Assembly (NCBI GenBank): GCA_017856985.1
Contig: JAFMEA010000004.1
Coordinates: 1 to 64,000 of the forward strand
DNA: 64,000 bases
Reading direction: 5' to 3'
DNA from: Planktomarina sp.
GTDB taxonomy: Bacteria > Pseudomonadota > Alphaproteobacteria > Rhodobacterales > Rhodobacteraceae
The first letter of the stretch is position 1; each line of letters begins with the position of its first letter. The notes beneath the pieces were generated by a model. The model ran no database searches, had not been told where the DNA came from, and saw nothing but the letters and a program-made list of their open reading frames with translations. Of this stretch, positions 36,498-44,760 are shown piece after piece. The position numbers were made by a program, and so were the translations under genes.

Positions 36498-37667
36498 ATG
36501 CGACTGCTTTTACTAGCATTTATATTGGGTGCCTATTCAACAGTTGCAAACGCAAACTGCGGTGGAAAATTTGATGACTTTGTCACAACCCTAAAGCAGG
36601 AGGCCCAAACAATGGGCCACCACAAAAATTTGGTAGACAACTTTTTTTTTGATGTGAAACAAAATCCAAAAGTTTTAAAAGCTGATCAAAATCAAAATAT
36701 TTTACAACAAGATTTTATTAAATTTTCTCAATCTTTGATATCTGATTATCGCATAAGCCATGCCAAAATAAACGCCATTAAATATAAAAGTATCTTTAGT
36801 AGAATTGAAAAAGAATTTGGCATTCCAAACGGCGTGCTTCTTGCTTTCTGGGCATTTGAAACGGATTTCGGTGTTAACCAAGGAAATTTTAATACTTTAA
36901 ATTCTTTGCTCACTTTAGCCCATGACTGTCGACGCCCTAAATTATTTCGTCCACAAATATTTGCAGCACTGACCCTATTTAAACAAAATCAATTTGATCC
37001 CCTACACACAAAGGGCGCGTGGGCAGGGGAGATTGGTATGATCCAAATGCTGCCAGCAGATATTATCCGAAATGGTACTGACGGCGATGGCGACGGAGTA
37101 GTAGACCTTCAAAATTCTGTCCCTGACACGCTAATAACTGGAGCAAAAATGCTCAGCACATTGGGTTGGCAGGCAAATGCGCCCTGGTTGCAAGAAATTC
37201 TGATACCAAAAAATTTGGACTGGAACAAAACGGGGTTGTATAATTCAATGCCCCTTTCAGCTTGGAAAGCACTGGGCGTAGAAGCCCGAAGTGGAGAGCT
37301 TTTTGAGGGACCTACGCAAGCTTCCGTACTTCTACCTGTTGGACGCAACGGACCCGCATTTTTAACTTATCCTAATTTTGACGTTTATTTGAAATGGAAC
37401 CAAAGCCTTGTTTACGTAACTACAGCTGCATATTTCGCTTCATATCTGAATGGGTCACCAATTTATAACTCCAATACACCAGATGTTGGTTTAAACGAAT
37501 ACGAAATGAGAGTTTTACAAAAGAAATTAGTTACCCGCGGACATGATGTAGGAAAAATTGACGGAATATTAGGTGCAAAAACTCGATCGGCCGTTCAACG
37601 GGAACAACTACTACTCAAAATGCCTGCAGATGCCTGGCCAACCCCTGAACTTCTTAACAGACTTTAG
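36498..37667 (+). CDS. Lytic murein transglycosylase, MltB family, with peptidoglycan-binding domain
   Basis: 389 residues. Signal peptide 1-19 (ending VANA), an SLT_2/MltB catalytic domain with FWAFETDFG (catalytic Glu121) and GEIGMIQMLPADI, a DGDGDGVVDLQNSVPD calcium-loop-like motif, and a C-terminal PG_binding_1 domain (about 330-388; LQKKLVTRGHDVGKIDGILGAKTRSAV). It cleaves glycan strands in the periplasm. No lipobox cysteine is seen at the signal peptide end, so it is likely a soluble periplasmic enzyme. It converges with smc, ending 8 bases from it. Confidence 0.9.
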   Translation: MRLLLLAFILGAYSTVANANCGGKFDDFVTTLKQEAQTMGHHKNLVDNFFFDVKQNPKVLKADQNQNILQQDFIKFSQSLISDYRISHAKINAIKYKSIFSRIEKEFGIPNGVLLAFWAFETDFGVNQGNFNTLNSLLTLAHDCRRPKLFRPQIFAALTLFKQNQFDPLHTKGAWAGEIGMIQMLPADIIRNGTDGDGDGVVDLQNSVPDTLITGAKMLSTLGWQANAPWLQEILIPKNLDWNKTGLYNSMPLSAWKALGVEARSGELFEGPTQASVLLPVGRNGPAFLTYPNFDVYLKWNQSLVYVTTAAYFASYLNGSPIYNSNTPDVGLNEYEMRVLQKKLVTRGHDVGKIDGILGAKTRSAVQREQLLLKMPADAWPTPELLNRL

Positions 37668-37675
37668 TTTTAGGT

Positions 37676-40600
37676 TCACGCCACCAATTGCTCTGCCTTT
37701 TTGAGATCGACGGATACGAGTTGACTCACGCCTGGTTCAGCCATTGTCACTCCAAACAAACGGTCCATGCGCGCCATGGTCATAGCATGGTGAGTTATAA
37801 TCAAGAAACGTGTATCAGTTCGTCGAGTCATCTCATCAAGGAGGTCACAAAATCGAGTCACATTCGCATCATCCAGGGGCGCATCCACTTCATCGAGTAC
37901 GCAGATTGGCGCAGGGTTTGCCAAAAATACAGCAAAGATTAACGCCATTGCAGTCAATGTTTGTTCCCCACCTGAGAGAAGACTAAGCGTTGACAGTTTT
38001 TTGCCAGGAGGCTGGCAAAGAATTTCAAGACCCGCATCTAGTGGATCGTCACTTTCAACTAAAACAAGATTAGCCTCACCACCACCAAACAAATGGCCAA
38101 ACAAAGTTCCAAAGTTGCGATTAACGTCATCAAATGCGGCTAAAAGCCGTTCACGACCCTCTTTATTTAAGCTAGAAATTCCACCTCGAAGCGTTTTTAT
38201 GGCCTCCTCCAGGTCATTTTTTTCATTTGTTAGATTATCAAACTCTTCTTGGACCTCACGTGAATCCTCCTCCGCGCGCAAATTTACAGCTCCCAACGCA
38301 TCTCGTTGATGGCGTATTTTAAGAACCTCAGATTCTATATGCTCAGCTGGAGGCATTTTTGTAGGATCAACTTCAAGTTGTTCAAGCAAAGTTTCTGGCT
38401 CAGTTTCTAATTCCTCCCGAATACGTTCAGCAGAAACCATAACCGCTTCAAGAGAAGATTCGGAGCGGGCTTCAGCACGGGCCCGCTCCTCACGGCTTTC
38501 AGATGCAATCCGCTCAGCTTCCCGCTCGGAATTGTTTGCAAGACGAAAGTTTTGTTCAGCTAATGCAAGCGCGTCTGCACTGATCTGGCGGCGCTTTTCA
38601 GCTTCCCTCAGTGCTGTAATTAACTCAGTTCGCTGCGAACGAATTTGATCTGGCCTCACTAACGCGGCCACAAGATCAAGTTCTGCTTTTGATCGCCGTT
38701 TTAAAAGCTGTTCGCCGCGCGTGTTCGTATTCTTTAGTCGTTCTGTCCAGCTCTCAATTTCATCAATAACTACCGCTAGCCTTTTATCACGCAACTCACC
38801 TTCACGCCGTACTTCATCATGCGTTGCACGCCGGCTCATCATAGTAACCCGACTTGCCTCTACTGTAAGTTTTATGTCCTCAACCTGGGCGCGCGCACGG
38901 GCAAGATGTTCTAGCCCGTCTAAAGCCGCCTGTGCCTCTCGTTGTTGCAATCGCGCGCCAGCGGCTTCTTCGGCGTGACGGGCCCCTGAAATCGAAAGTG
39001 CCTCTACACGCCCCAGCGCCAAATTACGTTCAGCTTCCGCCTTGGATACTGTTCTTCCCGCGTCCGCAACCATCGCATCTGCATCCCGCCTTGCAACTCG
39101 AGCATCTTGGTCATCCTTGGTTAAAACCTGTAACTTTTCATTTAAAGATTGATGCACAATTTCTGTAACATTAGCCTTGCTCAATGCCGATATGAGATCT
39201 TCTTGTAATTGTTGTAGACGATTCCGTTGTTCCAATCTCAAAGCTGCTGCTGACGGGGCATCTTTAGCCGTCGTCCGAAATCCATCCCATCTCCAAAGGT
39301 CCCCTTCGAGACTGACCAATCTTTGGCCAGGCAAAAGAGAAGAATGCAGCGCAGCGCCCTCTACTACGGTTACCAACCCTACCTGATCAATTCGTCTATT
39401 AAGTACCCCTGGCACTTTCACGTATTGACCAAAGCTTTCTATACCAACAGGAAGCTTTGGTGCATTTTCATATTCTATCAATGCAGCCCAGCCAGATATC
39501 CCCTCACCGGTTACCGCTGGAGCCTTCAGGTCGTCAGCCAGTGCAGCACCCAGTGCTTTTTCATAACCAGATTGTACCTGCACTTGATCCAAGATTTGGT
39601 CCACGTCACCACTGTCTCGGTCAACCAATTTCGTCAGGGCCGAAACCTCAGCTTGCAAAGCATTTACGATGCCCTTTGCCTCAGACCGGGTTCCCCGTGC
39701 ATTGATTTCCTCTATTTGGCAGGCAGCACGTTCAGCTTCCACTTTAGCAAGAACTATCTCAGCATCTGATACAGCATTGATGGCCATTAATTCGTCAGAT
39801 GCCACTTTTTTACATATCTCAGAAAACTTCTTTTCATGATCTTGGGCTTCTATCAGTGAACTTTTAGCTTCGATCTCTGCCGCTTCTGATTTACTCAATC
39901 TCTTACCAGCATCCTCAATGAAGCGCTGAGCCGATTGATGTCGCGCAGCTAGCCGAGCGACATCTTCAGTAATCTCAGACAGATCTGATTCTCGGTTCTG
40001 AAGAACGGTCGCCGCTTCTGAGGCCTCTGCAGCAACCATTTTGATACGTTCGTCGTGTCCTGACCGAGAGGCCTCAAGCGCAGAATATTCCATACGGAGC
40101 CGAGAGATAGTTACATCGGCGTCTTGATTTAAATTTTCTTCACGCTTCATGTCTACGGTCAGTTCAGCGATACTTTTATTCAGGTCAAGGATAGCGGCTT
40201 CAGCACGGTTCTCTTGGTCACTTAGCGTTTCTTTTTCTACGTTCAGTCGCTGCAAAACAGTATTTGCAATCGCCTCTTCCTCTCTTGCCGGAGGCAATAT
40301 TTTTTCAGATTCTTCACGGACCCTGAGGGTTTTTTGTACAGTAGTTTCCGCTTGGGCTGCTTTAATTGTGGCAATACGCAGCGCTTCCTCAGCAGATGCC
40401 CGAGCTTCATCGGCCTCTTTCCAACGACGGTAAAGTAGCAAACCCTCTGCTAAACGAAGACTTTCACCTAGTTTTTTATAACGAGCCGCTTGCTTGGCCT
40501 GGCGAGACAGCTGAGAGAGTTGATTGCTTAATTGCTCTATCAAATCAGCAACTCTTAGTATGTTAGTTTCAGAACCTTTCAGCTTTAACTCCGCCTCATG

Positions 40601-41164
40601 ACGGCGAGCATAGAGCCCTGAAATTCCCGCAGCTTCTTCAAGTATCCGTCGGCGTGCTTTCGGTTTTGCGTTTATAAGTTCACTAATTTGACCTTGTCGC
40701 ACCAGAGCAGGTGAATGCGCACCAGTACTTGCATCCGCAAAAAGCAACTGAACGTCTCGCGTACGAATATCCTTGCTGTTCGCCTTGTAAGCCGATCCTA
40801 TCTCACGGGTAATGCGCCGCACCACATCAAGTAGATCACTCTCATTGAAGCCGGCAGGTGCCAGACGCTGTGAATTATCTAACTGTAGGCTGACTTCAGC
40901 AAAATTACGTGCAGGGCGCGTTGCGGTGCCCGCAAAAATCACATCCTCCATACCCCCACCACGCATGGCAGTCGGACGGTTTTCGCCCATCACCCAGCGT
41001 AGAGCTTCGAGCAGGTTGGATTTGCCACAGCCATTAGGACCAACCACACCAGTCAACCCATCGGCAATAATCAGATCAGTTGGGTCCACAAAGCTCTTGA
41101 ACCCGTTTAGTCTTAGTTTAGAAAACTGCAATGCTGTAAATCCTCGTGATTCTAGTAAAGTCAT
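37676..41164 (-). CDS. smc: Chromosome segregation protein SMC
   Basis: 1162 residues: ATPase head (Walker A GPNGCGKSN at 42-50), long coiled coil, hinge in the middle (about 510-640), second coiled coil, and a C-terminal head with LSGGEQ at about 1063 and CVLDEVDAPLDDANV (Walker B). SMC with ScpA/ScpB condenses and organises the chromosome. The ATG at 41164 has no ribosome binding site; a TTG at 41131 directly before QFSKLRLNGFKSF has GAGGA nine bases upstream and matches the usual family start, so the true protein may be 1151 residues. Confidence 0.96.
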   Translation of the reverse strand: MTLLESRGFTALQFSKLRLNGFKSFVDPTDLIIADGLTGVVGPNGCGKSNLLEALRWVMGENRPTAMRGGGMEDVIFAGTATRPARNFAEVSLQLDNSQRLAPAGFNESDLLDVVRRITREIGSAYKANSKDIRTRDVQLLFADASTGAHSPALVRQGQISELINAKPKARRRILEEAAGISGLYARRHEAELKLKGSETNILRVADLIEQLSNQLSQLSRQAKQAARYKKLGESLRLAEGLLLYRRWKEADEARASAEEALRIATIKAAQAETTVQKTLRVREESEKILPPAREEEAIANTVLQRLNVEKETLSDQENRAEAAILDLNKSIAELTVDMKREENLNQDADVTISRLRMEYSALEASRSGHDERIKMVAAEASEAATVLQNRESDLSEITEDVARLAARHQSAQRFIEDAGKRLSKSEAAEIEAKSSLIEAQDHEKKFSEICKKVASDELMAINAVSDAEIVLAKVEAERAACQIEEINARGTRSEAKGIVNALQAEVSALTKLVDRDSGDVDQILDQVQVQSGYEKALGAALADDLKAPAVTGEGISGWAALIEYENAPKLPVGIESFGQYVKVPGVLNRRIDQVGLVTVVEGAALHSSLLPGQRLVSLEGDLWRWDGFRTTAKDAPSAAALRLEQRNRLQQLQEDLISALSKANVTEIVHQSLNEKLQVLTKDDQDARVARRDADAMVADAGRTVSKAEAERNLALGRVEALSISGARHAEEAAGARLQQREAQAALDGLEHLARARAQVEDIKLTVEASRVTMMSRRATHDEVRREGELRDKRLAVVIDEIESWTERLKNTNTRGEQLLKRRSKAELDLVAALVRPDQIRSQRTELITALREAEKRRQISADALALAEQNFRLANNSEREAERIASESREERARAEARSESSLEAVMVSAERIREELETEPETLLEQLEVDPTKMPPAEHIESEVLKIRHQRDALGAVNLRAEEDSREVQEEFDNLTNEKNDLEEAIKTLRGGISSLNKEGRERLLAAFDDVNRNFGTLFGHLFGGGEANLVLVESDDPLDAGLEILCQPPGKKLSTLSLLSGGEQTLTAMALIFAVFLANPAPICVLDEVDAPLDDANVTRFCDLLDEMTRRTDTRFLIITHHAMTMARMDRLFGVTMAEPGVSQLVSVDLKKAEQLVA

Positions 41165-41460
41165 TTTGACGATTGGATGCGGATTAAGTCAACGCCATCA
41201 CCCAAGATAGAGTGATTTCTGAAGACTTATCCACAATATATTGAAGCTTTAGGCACCTCAAAGTACTTTAATTGAGTTTTTGGAAGTTCAAACGTCAATA
41301 CTTTTAAAAATGACGCTCGTTCCAATTTCAAAGTAACAAATATTAAAATAAAAATTAAGCAAAGAGACCAATTAGCAAATTTAATAATAAATGCCGATAG
41401 TCCGCGATTGGATGTCGTAAACGATCTTGACGAAATCGAAGAAGCAATACAAGGATGAGA
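41165..41460. other. Spacer between smc and the cobalamin riboswitch; possible gene remnant
   Basis: 296 AT-rich bases without an ORF that has a start codon. On the plus strand the frame 41276-41458 is open for 60 codons and ends in a passage that reads like a protein C-terminus (ADSPRLDVVNDLDEIEEAIQG then TGA). No start codon with a ribosome binding site is present, so it may be a decayed gene. The promoter for the riboswitch transcript must lie here but no convincing -35/-10 pair was found. Confidence 0.35.
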
Positions 41461-41648
41461 TTGTTAGGTGTTCATTGGATGCAAAGCATTCAGAACTGAA
41501 ACGGGAATTTGGTGCGGGTGACCCATATTGGGATCCAAAGCCAAAGCCGCCCCCGCGACTGTACGTGGTTTGGGTCTATAATATACCACTGGGAAACCGG
41601 GAAGGTTATAGACCATCATGCCGTAAGCCAGGAGACCGGCCTGCAATT
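41461..41648 (+). promoter_or_regulatory. Cobalamin riboswitch (AdoCbl aptamer) upstream of cbtBA
   Basis: The conserved core is clear: AGGTG at the 5' side, ACGGGAATTTGGTG near 41501-41514, GCCCCCGCGACTGT near 41547-41562, CCACTGGGAAACCGGGAAGG near 41586-41605, and the B12 box GCCGTAAGCCAGGAGACCGG from 41620. A 6-bp hairpin (41661-41666 with 41673-41678) follows immediately before the TAGGAG ribosome binding site of cbtB, which suggests control of translation initiation. Binding of adenosylcobalamin would be expected to lower CbtBA synthesis when B12 is plentiful. Confidence 0.96.
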
Positions 41649-41660
41649 TGTGTGAACCCC

Positions 41661-41678
41661 CCTGTCGGGTGTGACAGG
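41661..41678 (+). promoter_or_regulatory. Expression-platform hairpin of the cobalamin riboswitch
   Basis: CCTGTC and GACAGG form a 6-bp stem around a 6-base GGGTGT loop, ending 2 bases before the TAGGAG ribosome binding site of cbtB. There is no U-tract after it, so translational control is more likely than transcription termination. The loop could pair with the aptamer in the kissing interaction known for this class, but the partner was not traced. Confidence 0.5.
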
Positions 41679-41694
41679 TTTAGGAGATTAAATT

Positions 41695-41865
41695 ATGAGT
41701 ACCAAAACAAACGTAATTCAAGTTTCAACACCGGCCACCGCCGGTATTGTAGTTACCTTCGTCACAGGACTGGCATTGTTATTTGCATCTGGATATGCGC
41801 AGGCGACAGCCTTGCACGACGCAGCCCATGACCAACGCCACGCGATGGCTTTTCCCTGCCACTGA
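41695..41865 (+). CDS. cbtB: Cobalt transporter small subunit CbtB
   Basis: 56 residues, too short for ordinary ORF cut-offs. One membrane helix (about 16-34, TAGIVVTFVTGLALLFASGY) and the CbtB C-terminus ATALHDAAHDQRHAMAFPCH, with the family His pattern and the terminal Pro-Cys-His, a probable metal site. TAGGAG eight bases before the ATG is a good ribosome binding site. CbtA and CbtB together are predicted cobalt importers under B12 riboswitch control, exactly the arrangement here. The next gene starts 3 bases after the stop. Confidence 0.93.
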   Translation: MSTKTNVIQVSTPATAGIVVTFVTGLALLFASGYAQATALHDAAHDQRHAMAFPCH

Positions 41866-41868
41866 ACC

Positions 41869-42555
41869 ATGATTAAGAATCTTTTTGTCAGCGCTATCTG
41901 CGCCGGCGTTGTAGCAGGGCTGATAGCCGCTTTGTTGCAATTCATATTCGTAGTACCAACTCTACTAGAAGGAGAACTGTTCGAATCTGGGTCGCATATT
42001 CACTTTGGCGCGGATGGGTCACCTCAAAGCGAACGGGCTGTACCGAACCTTGGAACCGACTGGGGCCGCCATACTATGACAGTAGCGTTTAACATTATCA
42101 CATACGCTGGATACGGCCTACTTCTAGCAGCTATGATCGCCTATGCAGCGCTCAAAGGAATCAAAACGTCAGCCCGACAGGGTGTAGTGTGGGGCTTTTG
42201 CGGTTTCGTTGCCGTACAACTTGCACCAGCGATTGGCCTTCCCCCTGAACTCCCTGGTACAATCGGTCCCGAGGTCGGATCACGCCAAATTTGGTGGCTA
42301 TTTACAATTGTGGCTACATCAATCGGAATTGGGTTGATCGCGTTTGGTCGTGGTTACCTGACGTTAGCCAGCATTCCTATTATTGCGCTACCACAATTAA
42401 TCGGCGCACCACAATTAGATGTATTTTTTGGCGTAGCACCTCCAGAGCTTGCTGCGGAATTTGTCACGCTTAGCTTAGGCTGTGCTGCTGCTGGATGGGT
42501 CATTTTAGGATATACAGTATCGGCGATGTTATTCCGCCTAGAAGAAAGTATCTAG
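41869..42555 (+). CDS. cbtA: Predicted cobalt transporter CbtA
   Basis: 228 residues with five to six membrane helices. The N-terminus FVSAICAGVVAGLIAALLQFI, the periplasmic loop with RAVPNLGTDWGRHTMT and the block GFCGFVAVQLAPAIGLPPELPG are CbtA signatures. It probably forms the cobalt channel with CbtB and feeds the CobN chelatase encoded downstream. The stop overlaps the convergent DUF1636 gene by 4 bases. Confidence 0.92.
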   Translation: MIKNLFVSAICAGVVAGLIAALLQFIFVVPTLLEGELFESGSHIHFGADGSPQSERAVPNLGTDWGRHTMTVAFNIITYAGYGLLLAAMIAYAALKGIKTSARQGVVWGFCGFVAVQLAPAIGLPPELPGTIGPEVGSRQIWWLFTIVATSIGIGLIAFGRGYLTLASIPIIALPQLIGAPQLDVFFGVAPPELAAEFVTLSLGCAAAGWVILGYTVSAMLFRLEESI

Positions 42556-42896
42556 AACTTTGGCACGCGCCCTTGCAAACAAAGACGAAGACGCCCAGCA
42601 TTTTGGGCGTCCTCAATCCATCCATCTGGAGCTTCAACATAAAGCTTGAGCAAACCAATCATATCTTGAGTATCAACCTGTGGGTCTGCTCCAGAAAAAA
42701 GATAAGTTGCCTTTTGATCTCCCTGAAGAGCAAACGACAAAGGAGTATCACACATGTTTAGACAAGCAGTTGTCACAACATCAATATTTAAACTGCCATC
42801 CGCCACAGCTTTGGATAATTGTTTGGCCCAAACAACTCCAGAAGTCGCTGTCTCATTTTTCGCACATGTTTCGCATATAATCACTCGGTTTTTCAA
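42552..42896 (-). CDS. DUF1636 family predicted metal-binding protein (copy 2)
   Basis: 114 residues: VIICETCAKNE at the start, TTACLNMCDTPLSFALQG in the middle, YLFSGADP and a C-terminal helix. Cys-x2-Cys and Cys-x3-Cys match copy 1 at 34235, but the second half is more divergent and the extra Cys of copy 1 is absent. It is on the opposite strand to its neighbours, end-to-end with cbtA and divergent from cobW with a 68-base spacer. The relation to thioredoxin-like ferredoxins is an inference from the cysteine spacing. Confidence 0.8.
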   Translation of the reverse strand: MKNRVIICETCAKNETATSGVVWAKQLSKAVADGSLNIDVVTTACLNMCDTPLSFALQGDQKATYLFSGADPQVDTQDMIGLLKLYVEAPDGWIEDAQNAGRLRLCLQGRVPKF

Positions 42897-42964
42897 AAAT
42901 TCTCCTGTTGTATAGTCTTTACACGGCCTAGAACACTCGAAGCTTGATCACAAGGAACCCTAAC

Positions 42965-44056
42965 ATGGTCACAAAAATTCCTGCTACAATTATTACCGGC
43001 TTTCTTGGTGCAGGTAAAACTACATTGATCCGCCACATGTTACAAAACGCACGTGGCCGAAGGATTGCCCTAATCATCAACGAGTTTGGCGATTTAGGCG
43101 TTGATGGCGATATTCTGAAAGGATGTGGCGACGAGACCTGCAGCGAAGATGATGTGATGGAGCTATCTAATGGCTGTATCTGCTGCACCGTGGCCGACGA
43201 TTTTATCCCTACAATGGAGAAGCTGCTGACCCGTGAAAAGAAGCCAGACCATATTGTAATCGAAACCAGTGGCTTAGCCCTGCCACAACCTTTAGTTCGC
43301 GCATTTAATTGGCCAAAAATCTCAACTCAGGTAACCGTAGATGGCGTGGTAACAGTGGTGGACGGTAAGGCCGTCACTGATGGACGCTTCGCCCATTCTG
43401 TGGAAGCGGTGGATGCACAGCGCAAGCTAGATAAGAACCTAGATCATGAAACCCCACTATCAGAGTTATTTGAGGATCAGGTTGCCTGCGCGGATATGCT
43501 GGTAGTGAATAAAACAGATTTGCTAAATTTGGCACAAGCTGATGCGTTAGTGGCCAGCCTAAAGCAATCATCACGCAACGGTGTGCAGATAGTAAAAACT
43601 TCAATGGGCAAATTGCCCGTAGATGTGTTGCTAGGTCAAGGTATTGGCGCTGAGACTGATCTGGCGTCACGCCATGAAGTTCACCATCATCATGACCATG
43701 ACCATGACCATGACGACAGAACTCAAGTCGATGAGGACGACCATCATAAGCATGACCACGATGCCTTTGAAAGCTTTGTAGTAAACCTTGGTGAGGTAGC
43801 TGATACTAAGGTATTTGCAGATCAAGTCTCCCAAATCATCAGCACTCATGACATTTTGCGCCTCAAAGGCTTTGCGGCCGTAGTAGGAAAACCTATGCGC
43901 CTAACCCTTCAAGCAGTAGGCCCCAGAGTTGAAACCTATTTCGATCAACCTTTCGACATGGCCCCTCGTATCACGCGATTAGTGGTAATTGGTCAAACTG
44001 GACTTGATCGTCCAGAAATTGAAGCAGCGCTAAATGCCTGTACTATAAACAAATGA
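42965..44056 (+). CDS. cobW: Cobalamin biosynthesis protein CobW (G3E-family GTPase, metallochaperone)
   Basis: 363 residues. GFLGAGKTTLIRH is the P-loop (about 12-24), INEFGDLGVDGD follows, and NGCICCTVADDF has the CxCC metal site of COG0523 proteins; ETSGLALPQPLV and NKTD complete the GTPase. A His/Asp-rich linker (about 239-265) with more than ten histidines lies before the C-terminal CobW_C domain. CobW is thought to deliver cobalt to CobNST. ATG 42965 is preferred (AAGGAA upstream) over 42944. Confidence 0.93.
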   Translation: MVTKIPATIITGFLGAGKTTLIRHMLQNARGRRIALIINEFGDLGVDGDILKGCGDETCSEDDVMELSNGCICCTVADDFIPTMEKLLTREKKPDHIVIETSGLALPQPLVRAFNWPKISTQVTVDGVVTVVDGKAVTDGRFAHSVEAVDAQRKLDKNLDHETPLSELFEDQVACADMLVVNKTDLLNLAQADALVASLKQSSRNGVQIVKTSMGKLPVDVLLGQGIGAETDLASRHEVHHHHDHDHDHDDRTQVDEDDHHKHDHDAFESFVVNLGEVADTKVFADQVSQIISTHDILRLKGFAAVVGKPMRLTLQAVGPRVETYFDQPFDMAPRITRLVVIGQTGLDRPEIEAALNACTINK

Positions 44057-44060
44057 AAAA

Positions 44061-44510
44061 ATGATTTTTGTTGAGCGTACCAATCCACGTGAACCACAAG
44101 TCGCAGACTTATTGCGGTCCAGTCACGCGCTGATGCAAGCGCTGTTTCCACCTGAACACAATAACTATTTGTCGCTTGATGAGCTGAGCGCAAAGAATGT
44201 ACATTTATTCGCCGCTCACTATGGCTCCGTGTTATGTGGGACCGGCGCATTAGCGGTCATGGAAGGATATGGGGAAATAAAGTCTATGTTTGTAGACCCC
44301 GATTACCGAGAACGAGGGGTAGCTGATGCCATCTTAAGACGTCTTGAAGATCAGGCCCGCGAAAGATGCCTTGCAGAAATAAAACTAGAAACTGGAGACA
44401 AGTTGCACGCCGCGATTAAGCTTTATGAGCGAAATAGTTTCCAGCTCTGCGGACCGTTTGGTGATTATACTAGCAACTCTAGCAGCATCTTCATGAAAAA
44501 AGTTCTATGA
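44061..44510 (+). CDS. GNAT family N-acetyltransferase
   Basis: 149 residues with the GNAT fold: EIKSMFVDPDYRERGVADAILRRLEDQAR (about 73-100) is motif A with the CoA pyrophosphate loop, followed by IKLETGDKLHAAIKLYERNSF, which is typical of the YsnE/PapA-like small acetyltransferases. The substrate is unknown. It starts 4 bases after cobW and is probably in the same transcript; a role in B12 synthesis is not established. Confidence 0.82.
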   Translation: MIFVERTNPREPQVADLLRSSHALMQALFPPEHNNYLSLDELSAKNVHLFAAHYGSVLCGTGALAVMEGYGEIKSMFVDPDYRERGVADAILRRLEDQARERCLAEIKLETGDKLHAAIKLYERNSFQLCGPFGDYTSNSSSIFMKKVL

Positions 44511-44512
44511 GG

Positions 44513-44680
44513 TTACTTAGTAGCTTTGCGCAATGCCGCGGCTGCTTTCATCCGAGCCAGCAACTGGGCCTTATCGTCACTTTTTCCAAAAGGATTTTTG
44601 CTACTGCCTTTGGCGTTATGTTCGCTATGACGTGGACTATTACCACGCTGTTTGCTGCTGCCCGAACCTTTGTTGACCAT
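44513..44680 (-). CDS. Small basic conserved protein antisense to the cobW-cobN gap
   Basis: 55 residues, below usual ORF cut-offs: a disordered basic half (VNKGSGSSKQRGNSPRHSEH), then NPFGKSDDKAQLLARMKAAAALRKATK, an amphipathic helix. AAGGA lies six bases before the ATG, an excellent ribosome binding site. I recall similar short proteins with the NPFGK and LLARMKAAA pattern beside cobN in Rhodobacterales, but no function. It converges with the GNAT gene and diverges from cobN by 80 bases. A plus-strand frame over the same bases is rejected below. Confidence 0.65.
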   Translation of the reverse strand: MVNKGSGSSKQRGNSPRHSEHNAKGSSKNPFGKSDDKAQLLARMKAAAALRKATK

Positions 44681-44760
44681 GATATATCCTTTAAAGCAGC
44701 TCCTCGCTTATTATTTGCTGATGCCCTATTCCCCTCCATTGAGCAAGACGGAACCACCTG

